Assembly (NCBI RefSeq): GCF_004664715.2
Contig: NC_051070.1
Location: forward strand, 70,498,200 to 70,562,199
Direction: 5' to 3'
Length of the DNA: 64,000 nucleotides
DNA from: Peromyscus leucopus
Lineage: Eukaryota; Chordata; Mammalia; Rodentia; Cricetidae
This document shows positions 56,248 through 64,000 of this stretch, piece by piece. The notes beneath the pieces were generated by a model. It saw nothing but the letters and a program-made list of their open reading frames with translations. It had not been told where the DNA came from and did no database searches. The first letter of the stretch is position 1, and every line of letters starts with the position of its first letter. A program made the translations under genes and the position numbers.

Positions 56248-57379
56248 TTACATTAACTGTTTTCATCTGGGCTGACAATTCTTCCCCCAAGAGTCATAGA
56301 TATTTCTAAAAAGAACCTCAATACCAGTCATATGAATCCCTCATTCAAGTTGTTGGTCACAGAGTTTCAAGAGACTCCTAAAACATTATAGACTATTGTA
56401 TCCTTGACCTTGGTTTCATCCCAGAAGCTGCCAGCAAGTCCCTATTGCTGCTGACACCATGCATTTGAAACACAAGATCCAGAGCATCCCAGCTTGATCA
56501 GACTTGAAGTCCTTCTCCTGATGACTAACTTTCGTAGTACCAGAGGCTGACCTGCAAGCTTCCAAAAGGTAGAAGCAATCAATTATTCTACCCAGCTATG
56601 AGGCCTATAAACTACAAGAATCCATATGATGTAAAAATCTACAAATGCAATAGCAGCATTCATAACTTGGTGACAATCAATAGCTCTCTAACTGGACATA
56701 TGAAATAACAAGAGAAATAACATGCCTGGTACTGGAAACCTAGTCAACTACCCAGGACAATGGACAACTGCTAACTTACTAAACCAGCTTAATCCCTAAA
56801 TACATTCTTAATATCTATCACTGTACCCATAGGTAAGTGCAGTCCTCAGCCCTTATCAAATAATCTCTTCTTTACAAAAGACACAGACCCATTACAGAAA
56901 CCCACAACCAATCAAAATGCAGAAAACAAGTATCATGTGGTATTCTGCATCAATTTATCCATATACAACAGAATTCCTGCACCTAAAGTTTGGGGAACAT
57001 TGAGGAAGAGGATACAGAATGATTATAAGAGCCAGAGGAAGAAGAAATTCTCTGTGAGACTGCATCTCTTAGACATGTCAGGAAAACAATACCCTTAAAG
57101 TCTCAATGACATAGTTGCCTACACAAGATCTGAAGAAGGAAGACACCAATACACATGCTAACTTGGAAGGGTGAAATTTCACAGAACCCCAGCTTTAGAC
57201 AAAGAACTACAGGCAACTAAAAAATGCCAAGAACAGGAGAAATAGTCTTACCTAAGGAAGAACCTCCCAACTTCTTATTGAATATTGTGTGGTCAGCCCT
57301 GAAATCATATATGTGCAAGTTACATTAAATGGTCTGAGCAGGTTTTATTTGTATATTTAAGAGTCTACATGCATCAACA
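56016..57379. other. Intergenic, mostly LINE-1 3' UTR-like
   Basis: A (CA)n run is at 56,216-56,245. The remainder has the look of rodent LINE-1 3' sequence but is too diverged to place with confidence. No gene seen. Confidence 0.4.
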
Positions 57380-57935
57380 ATTAAAGGAAAAGCACCCAGG
57401 GTCCATGAATTTTGGAGTGGAAGGCTACGTAGGAGAGGTTGACAAGTGGGCAGAGAAAGAAATAAGGAAAACAACAGGTAACATCAGTAGTCACTTTCTC
57501 CAATAGATATACAGGGACGCTTGGCTCAATCTCAGAGGAGGGGACTGGACCTGCCTGGACTGAGTCTATCAGGTCGATCTCAGTCCTCGGGGGTGGCCTT
57601 GATCTGGAGGTGGTGGGAATGGAGGGTAGGCTGGGGGGAAGGGGAGGGGGGCAGGAAGGGGTGAACAAGGGAATCTGTGGCTGTTATGTAGAACTGAATA
57701 GTATTGTAAAATAAAATAAATAAATAAAAATAGTAGAGGAGGTACCTGGTCTTACTGCAGCTTGATATGCCGTGGCTGGCTAATATACATAGGAGGCCTG
57801 TGCTTTTCTGAAGAGAACAGAGAAGGAGTAGGAGAGGGACTAGGAAGAGAGGAAGGATGGAGGGGAAACCGTGATTGGGCTGGGAAAATTAAATAATTAA
57901 TAAATAAGTATGATTAAAAAATAAAATAAAATAAA
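57380..57935 (+). mobile_element. Two LINE-1 3' ends with G-rich tracts and A-rich tails
   Basis: The first ends GGGGGGAAGGGGAGGGGGG...AATAAATAAATAAAAATAG at about 57,732. The second runs 57,740-57,935 and parallels 33,860-34,075. Confidence 0.6.
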
Positions 57936-57941
57936 ATAAAA

Positions 57942-58258
57942 TGCTGATTGGCCAGTAGTCCGGCAGGAAGTATAGTATAGGCGGGATAAGCAGAGAGAAT
58001 AATTCTAGGAAGTGGAAAGCTGAGTGAAGAGATGCTGCCAGCCACTGCCTCCATGAGAAGCAAGATGTAAAGGACTGGTAAGCCACAAGCCATTTGGCAA
58101 CTTATAAATTAATAGAAATGGGTTAATTTAAGATATAAGAACTAGATAGCAAAAGGCCTGCCACGGCCATACAGTTTATAAGTAACATAAGTCTCTGTGT
58201 GTTTACTTTTGTCTGCATGGCTGTGGGCCCAAGCAGGACTGGAGAAAACTCCAACTAC
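57942..58258 (+). repeat. LTR fragment (GGGTTAATTTAAG family)
   Basis: It starts inside the LTR (GCTGATTGGCCAGTAGTCCG) and continues through GGGTTAATTTAAGATATAAG to CCAACTACA. It is similar to 50,572-50,917 but lacks the 5' end. Confidence 0.75.
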
Positions 58259-58504
58259 ACTGGAATTAAAAGAAATTGAAAATACAGCACAGTTCAAGAG
58301 AAAAACATAGTTGTAAGTCTCTAAATTAAGAAAGAACCAGAGAAGGGGGAAGTATGTTCCTGCCCAGCATCATGATGGACTGAATAGCCTGGCCTGGGTT
58401 TTGAGGAGAAAACACAGGCCCATCTGGCATCACAAGGCACTGGGCAGATGGGGCACTTTTATGGTGAGCAAATGTAATGATGTGTTATGGGAGAGGCAGA
58501 GAGA

Positions 58505-58531
58505 AAGGAAGAGGGGAGAGGGGAGAGGGGA

Positions 58532-58588
<57 letters not shown>
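58505..58588. repeat. (GGGGAGA)n then (GA)n microsatellite
   Basis: GGGGAGAGGGGAGAGG units followed by about 28 GA units. Confidence 0.93.
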
Positions 58589-58594
<6 letters not shown>

Positions 58595-58869
58595 ATGGTT
58601 CATTTCCTGTGGACAGAGGCATATCTGAAGAGGTGAAAGAGATGAGGAGAGGGTTGAAGTGGGTGGCTTGATTGCCACCCAGTGCCATGGTGAGGTCTGG
58701 GCCTGGGCTGCTGCCAGGGCACATATCTAGTTTAATGGCCCTGATGTTGATATCTGAGGCTCCTGATACCACCAAATGCAGAGAGGATAGGGCAGTAGAA
58801 AGCCCTTCACTGGCTATAATACTAGGGAGAGCTGGACTTGTCCCTCACCAAATGAAGCATATCTCATAA

Positions 58870-59885
58870 AGATCCAGAGTATACATTCTTCTCAACAAAT
58901 ATGAAACTTTCTATAAAATAGATTACATTGTTAATCATAATTTAAGCCTTAACAAATACAAAAGAATTAAAATTATTTCTTATTTTTATAAGATTGTGGT
59001 ACTATAATATTATGGATTAAAGCTAACTGTTCACAGCAATGGGAATTACAGAAAGTACACAGGTCATGGAGACTATATATCATACTACTGAATGGTAATA
59101 AAGCCAAAAAAGAAATCAAAAGGAAATTTTAAAATTCCTAGAATTGAATGAAAATGAAAACACAACATAACAAAATCCATGGGGCACAATGGAAGTATTC
59201 ATAAGAAGAAATTCATTTATTCAGTTTTGAATTCTTGAGACAGGGTCTCTCTATGTGTAGTCCTGGCTATCATGGAACTCAGTATGTATGTAGTTGTGAG
59301 TTCTTACCAGGTTGACCTGGAAATCACAAAGATGCAATTGCATATGCCTACTGGGGGCTAGAATTAAAGACATGTTAGCCATATCCTACAAGAGAAAAAT
59401 TTGTAACAGTGTCCACCTACATGGAAAAAAATGAGAAATCTTCTATCGACAGCTAAAGAAACACTTGAAAGCCTTAGAAAAACATGAACAAACAACACCC
59501 TTAAAATAATAAATGGGAAGAGATCACCAAATCAGGGATGAAGTTAATTCAAAGCAAGCAGTACAATTTGTTAATTAAACCTAAGCTTGGTCTTTGGAAA
59601 TACTAACAAGCCTTTACCTAAGTTAACAAAAAAGTCATAATATTAAAAATAATAAAATTAGAGATGAAAGGGAAACATCACAGACACAAAGGAAATTCAG
59701 AGAATCAGATGAATCTACTATAAGCATTTTATTCTACTAAACTGGAAAATCTGAAGAAAATAAGTGAATTTCTAGATGCATATAACTTTCCAAAGTTAAA
59801 TCAAGATGAAGTAAAAACATTGAAACACATGTATTACAACAAATTCAATTAGTAGAAACAGTAATTGAAAATCCCACAATTATAA
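58870..59885 (+). pseudogene. LINE-1 ORF2 relic, interrupted by B1
   Basis: AAGATCCAGAGTATACATTC through GATGAAAGGGAAACATCACA has the order of the ORF2 endonuclease-to-RT region. All frames are broken. A minus-strand B1 SINE lies at 59,226-59,372. Confidence 0.65.
59226..59372 (-). mobile_element. B1 SINE, minus strand, diverged
   Basis: TTGAGACAGGGTCTCTCTATG...AGGTTGACCTGGAAATCACA...GAATTAAAGACATG. Confidence 0.75.
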
Positions 59886-60039
59886 GGGAACATTGGGATG
59901 TGCCTATAGTTGCAGAACTTGGAAAGCAGGGCAGGCAGATATCTGTGAATCTGAGGCCAATCTGTATACACAGTAGGTTCCAGGAAAGCCAGAGCTAAGT
60001 AATAGACTCTGTCATTTAAAAAAAAAAAAAAAAAAAAAA
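59886..60039 (+). mobile_element. B1-like SINE whose A-tail abuts the tandem array
   Basis: GCAGGGCAGGCAGATATCTG...CCAGGAAAGCCAGAGCTAAG...AGACTCTGTC, then A(22) at 60,018-60,039 and immediately GAAGG repeats. Confidence 0.7.
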
Positions 60040-61965
60040 GAAGTTGAAGGAAGGAAGGGAAGGGAAAGAAAGGAAAAAGGGAAGGGAAGGGAAGGGAAGG
60101 GAAGGGAAGGGAAGGGAAGAAGGGAAGGGAAGAAGGGAAGGGAAGGGAAGGGAAGGGAAGGGAAGGGAAGGGAAGGGAAGGGAAGGGAAGGGAAGGAAGG
60201 GAAGGGAAGGGAAGGGAAGGGAAGGGAAGGGAAGGGAAGGGAAGGAAGGGAAGGGAAGGGAAGGGAAGGGAAGGGAAGGAAGGGAAGGGAAGGGAAGGGA
60301 AGGGAAGGGAAGGGAAGGGAAGGGAAAGGGAAGGGAAGGGAAGGGAAGGGAAGGGAAGGGAAGGGAAGGGAAGGGAAGGGAAGGGAAGGGAAGGGAAGGG
60401 AAAGGGAAGGGAAGGGAAGGGAAGGGAAGGGAAGGAAGGGAAGGGAAGGGAAGGGAAGGGAAGGAAGGGAAGGGAAGGGAAGGGAAGGAAGGGAAGGGAA
60501 GGGAAGGGAAGGGAAGGGAAGGGAAGGAAGGGAAGGGAAGGGAAGGGAAGGGAAGGGAAGGGAAGGGAAGGGAAGGGAAGGGAAGAAGGGAAGGGAAGGG
60601 AAGGGAAGGGAAGGGAAGGGAAGGAAGGGAAGGGAAGGGAAGGGAAGGAAGGGAAGGGAAGGGAAGGGAAGGGAAGGAAGGGAAGGGAAGGGAAGGGAAG
60701 GGAAGGGAGGGAAGGGAAGGGAAGGGAAGGGAAGGGAAGGGAAAGGGAAGGGAAGGGAAGGGAAGGGAAAAGGGCCAAGGGCCAAGGGCCAAGGGCCAAG
60801 GGCCAAGGGCCAAGGGCAAAAGGCAAAAGGCAAAAAAGGCAAAAAAGGCAAAAAAGGCAAAAAAGGCAAAAAAGGCAAAAAAGGCAAAAAAGGCAAAAAA
60901 GGCAAAAAAGGCAAAAAAGGCAAAAAAGGCAAAAAAGGCAAAAAAGGCAAAAAAGGCAAAAAAGGCAAAAAAGGCAAAAAAGGCAAAAAAGGCAAAAAAG
61001 GCAAAAAAGGCAAAAAAGGCAAAAAAGGCAAAAAAGGCAAAAAAGGCAAAAAAGGCAAAAAAAGGCAAAAAAGGCAAAAAAAAAAGGCAAAAAAGGCAAA
61101 AAAGGCAAAAAAGGCAAAAAAGGCAAAAGGCAAAAGGCAAAAGGCAAAAAAGGCAAAAGGCAAAAAAGGCAAAGGGCGAGGCAAGGCAAAAGGCGGCAAG
61201 GCAAGGCAAAAGGCGGCAAGGCAAGGCAAAAGGCGGCAAGGCAAGGCAAAAGGCGGCAAGGCAAGGCAAAAGGCGGCAAGGCAAGGCAAAAGGCGGCAAG
61301 GCAAGGCAAAAGGCGGCAAGGCAAGGCAAAAGGAGGCAAGGCAAGGCAAAAGGAGGCAAGGCAAGGCAAAAGGAGGCAAGGCAAGGCAAAAGGAGGCAAG
61401 GCAAGGCAAAAGAAGGCAAGGCAAGGCAAAAGAAGGCAAGGCAAGGCAAAAGAAGGCAAGGCAAGGCAAAAGGCGGCAAGGCAAGGCAAAAGGCGGCAAG
61501 GCAAGGCAAAAGAAGGCAAGGCAAGGCAAAAGGCAAGGCAAGGCAAAAGGCAAGGCAAGGCAAAAGGCAAGGCAAGGCAAAAGGCAAGGCAAGGCAAAAG
61601 GCAAGGCAAGGCAAGGCAAGGCAAAAAAGGCAAGGCAAAAAAGGCAAGGGAAGGGAAGGGAAGGGAAGGGAAGGAAGGGAAGGGAAGGGAAGGGAAGGGA
61701 AGGGAAGGGAAGGGAAGGAAGGGAAGGGAAGGGAAGGGAAGGGAAAAGGGAAGGGAAGGGAAGGGAAGGGAAGGGAAAAGGGAAGGGAAGGGAAGGAAGG
61801 GAAGGGAAGGGAAGGGAAGGAAGGGAAGGGAAGGGAAGGGAAGGGAAGGGAAGGAAAGGGAAGGGAAGGGAAGGGAAGGGAAGGGAAGGGAAGGAAAGGA
61901 AAAAGGAAAGGAAAGGAAAAAGGAAAGGAAAAAGTGAAGGAAAGGAAAGGAAAAAGGAAAATAAA
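60040..61965. repeat. Nested 1.9-kb purine-rich tandem array
   Basis: Blocks in order: (GGGAA)n to about 60,769; (GGGCCAA)n 60,771-60,812; (GGCAAAAAA)n with shorter variants to about 61,168; a 20-bp unit GGCAAGGCAAGGCAAAAGGC from about 61,190 to 61,520; a shorter GGCAAGGCAAAA form to 61,648; then (GGGAA)n and (GGAAA)n to 61,965. The plus strand has only A, G and C, with no T after 60,046 until about 61,934. Long open frames occur in several phases on both strands simply because the array lacks stop codons. They are not genes. Confidence 0.96.
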
Positions 61966-62029
61966 AGTCCTTCAACTAGGAAAAGCTGAGGGACAGATGA
62001 ATTTAGCAGAGAGTTCTACCAGAACTTCA

Positions 62030-62640
62030 AATACCTAACACCGATATTCCTCAGATTATTTCATAAATCAAAAGAGAAGGAACTTTTTCAAATTCATTTT
62101 AAAAATCCAGTATTGCCCTGATACCAAAACCAGAAAAAGAACTAACAGAAAGAGAAAGATATAGACCGATTCCCATAATGCACATAGATGCAAAAAAAAT
62201 CTCAATACAGCACTTGCAAACTGAACTCAAGAGCACTTCAAAAAGATTGCATCAACTGTGATTGAGTGGGATTCATCCTAATAAGCATAACTAGATACTT
62301 TTCACACTGAGCAAAATAAGCTCCAAATGTATCAAGAGCCTCAGCATAAGACCTCAGCATAAGTTGCTTCAATTTCAAAGCACAATAAAAGAAAAGCCAT
62401 TCTGAACAGGACTCTAGTAGCATGAACACGAAGACCAACAATCAAACAGGACTCCATCAGACTAAAAAAATTTCTGCACAGCAAAGAATACCATCACTTA
62501 AATGAAGAGGTAGCCTAGAGAATGGGAAACATGTTTACCAGGTATACATGACAGAAAACAGGTGTGTATGAAGAACTAAATATCAAGAAAAAAACTGCTA
62601 AAAATTGGAGATTTGAAATACGCAGAGAGTTTTCAAAGGA
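62030..62640 (+). pseudogene. LINE-1 ORF2 relic
   Basis: AGTATTGCCCTGATACCAAAACCAG, GAAAGATATAGACCGATTCC and GGATTCATCCTAATAAG are ORF2 reverse-transcriptase-region words. They continue the relic that precedes the array, so the array and SINE sit inside one LINE-1. Confidence 0.7.
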
Positions 62641-62671
62641 AGAAATACAAATTTGAGGAAAAAAATTTTTT

Positions 62672-62820
62672 GGTTTTTCGAGGCAGGGTTTTTCTGTTTA
62701 TCTTTGGATCCTATCCTGGAACTCATTCTGTAGTCTAGGTTGGCCTCAAACTCACAAAGATCCACCTGCCTCTGCTTCCTGAGTGCTGGGATTAAAGGTA
62801 TGCACCACCACCATCCAGTG
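62672..62820 (-). mobile_element. B1 SINE, minus strand
   Basis: TTTTTCGAGGCAGGGTTTTTC...TTGGCCTCAAACTCACAAAG...TGGGATTAAAGGTATGCACC. Confidence 0.9.
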
Positions 62821-63651
62821 AGAAAAAATTTAAATGGTCAACATCCTTATCCATCAGGGAAAATTAAAATTAAATAGTTATGCATATATACAATGGAAAT
62901 TAAAATTATTTTAAGAGTTCATTTTATTCCAGTCAGAATGGCTGGAGAAAATGACAACAAATGATTACATGGGTGTGCAGACAGGGGGATAGTTGCTCAC
63001 TGTTGGTGGCAGTGTAAACTAGTGTAGCCACTACCGTTCTACTCCGTTAGGTTTCCATAAGAGCCCTCAAATGGCCCTCAATTTTAACTATCCCTCCCAG
63101 TATTTCTTCACCTGCCCCCTTTCCCTCTCCCTCCTCATTTCACCATCCTGTTCCAGACTCCTTCCTCATCCATCTATAACAATCTATTCTATTCCTCCTT
63201 TATGGAGATCTGTCCCTCCCCCCAGTCCCTTGCTCTATACCTAACCTATGGTTATACAGATTGTGCCTTACTTATTCTTTGACTCAACAACTAACTTCCA
63301 CATATAAATGAAAATCTATCATATTCATCTTTCTGGGTCTGGGTTATGTCACTTAGTATGACTTTTTCTAGCTCTCTCCATTTACCTGTGAATTTCATGA
63401 TTTCTTTTCTGGTACCGAATCCAACTGATACATCCGCAATGCAACCCCTACACCTAAGACTCAAAAGAATGACAGAAGAGGTGGCAGAAAGATTGTAAGA
63501 GCCAGAGGACAAGATGCCTGTGTCTACACAGTTTCCCATAAGCATTCTAAAGGAAATGGCCCCATGAATACAAAAATAGGGGTTTCCTGAGCAAAACCAA
63601 CATCATGATAATACCAGTTGTCATGGCAACATGGATGGGGAGAGTCCACAT
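62821..63651. other. LINE-1 fragments in both orientations; no gene
   Basis: 63,300-63,410 reads as antisense LINE-1 (TCTGGGTCTGGGTTATGTCA). 62,860-63,060 and 63,420-63,620 look like sense pieces. The boundaries are unclear. Confidence 0.45.
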
Positions 63652-64000
63652 GGTTCTACTCCTAAATGAAGATGTACAGATTGTCAAAGATGCTGGCAGA
63701 AGTAGAATAGTTTAATAGTTTCCCCCAGAGACAAGCTTTCACTGTGGTTTACCAATCCTGCTATGTTATGTCTGAACACATGTACATATGAACAAAACAA
63801 ATGAACTCAGTAGGCTACATATACCTCAGACTGATCCAATTTCTATTTCTGTAAATAACTTTCCTTTTTTTGGCATAGGCTACTAAGCATTGGCAGCCAT
63901 TATTATGTTTATCCATCATAAAGAAATTTGCAGTAGATATTACCAACAATCACATTAGAAATGAGGAATTCAATCATAGGAATTATGAAACAGTCTGCCA
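63652..64000 (+). repeat. Dispersed repeat, copy 2 (partner at 12,145-12,480)
   Basis: Collinear with 12,145-12,480 in the same orientation; it runs to the window edge. Confidence 0.7.

Noticed and set aside
60044..62038. Very long open frames (over 500 codons) on both strands
   Set aside because: They arise because the tandem array lacks stop codons in several phases. The products are pure low-complexity repeats.

Overview
This is mammalian, specifically muroid rodent, genomic DNA. It carries B1- and B2-type SINEs, rodent LINE-1 pieces, IAP-class and other rodent LTR elements, and a cluster of T-cell receptor alpha/delta variable (V) gene segments on the minus strand. The LTR families look more cricetid (hamster, vole, deer mouse) than mouse or rat. 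That is a recollection of repeat families, not a measurement. A run of exactly 500 N (28,247-28,746) marks a draft-assembly gap.

Layout. 1-6,390: an almost complete, env-less, IAP-like endogenous betaretrovirus (ERV) on the plus strand. Its gag, dUTPase/protease and pol frames are open, and its 5' LTR is cut by the window edge. 6,391-13,043: older LTR and SINE debris. 13,044-19,584: a second complete LTR element with 345-bp LTRs, a perfect 6-bp target duplication and a tRNA-Lys-type primer site. Its interior is almost wholly non-coding, so it looks like a non-autonomous passenger. 19,591-56,015: the V-gene cluster. Read 5' to 3' on the minus strand it holds TRAV4-like (53.1 kb), TRAV10-like (45.9 kb), TRAV12-like (44.1 kb), TRAV13-like (35.3 kb), a second TRAV4-like gene broken by the gap (28.7 kb), and TRAV15/DV6-like (23.6 kb). 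The genes lie among solo LTRs, LINE-1 relics and microsatellites. 56,016-64,000: LINE-1 debris containing a 1.9-kb nested purine-rich tandem array at 60.0-61.96 kb.

How the genes work. Each V segment has a short leader exon, an intron of 157-220 bp, and a V exon with the two conserved cysteines and the tryptophan. The five whose 3' ends are visible are followed directly by a heptamer / 23-bp spacer / nonamer recombination signal. They are therefore substrates for RAG recombination to downstream J (or D) segments in thymocytes. Several CTCF-like motifs lie near V promoters, which fits loop-based V choice. The two TRAV4-like genes sit in a roughly 3-kb duplicated block, and a solo LTR present in only one copy is later than the duplication.

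Most notable: (i) the young IAP-like provirus with a doubled tRNA-Phe primer binding site, six leader repeats that each carry a splice-donor-like site, a damaged second zinc knuckle and a triplicated RNA-hairpin motif before the 3' LTR; (ii) the non-autonomous element at 13-19.6 kb; (iii) the nested satellite array.
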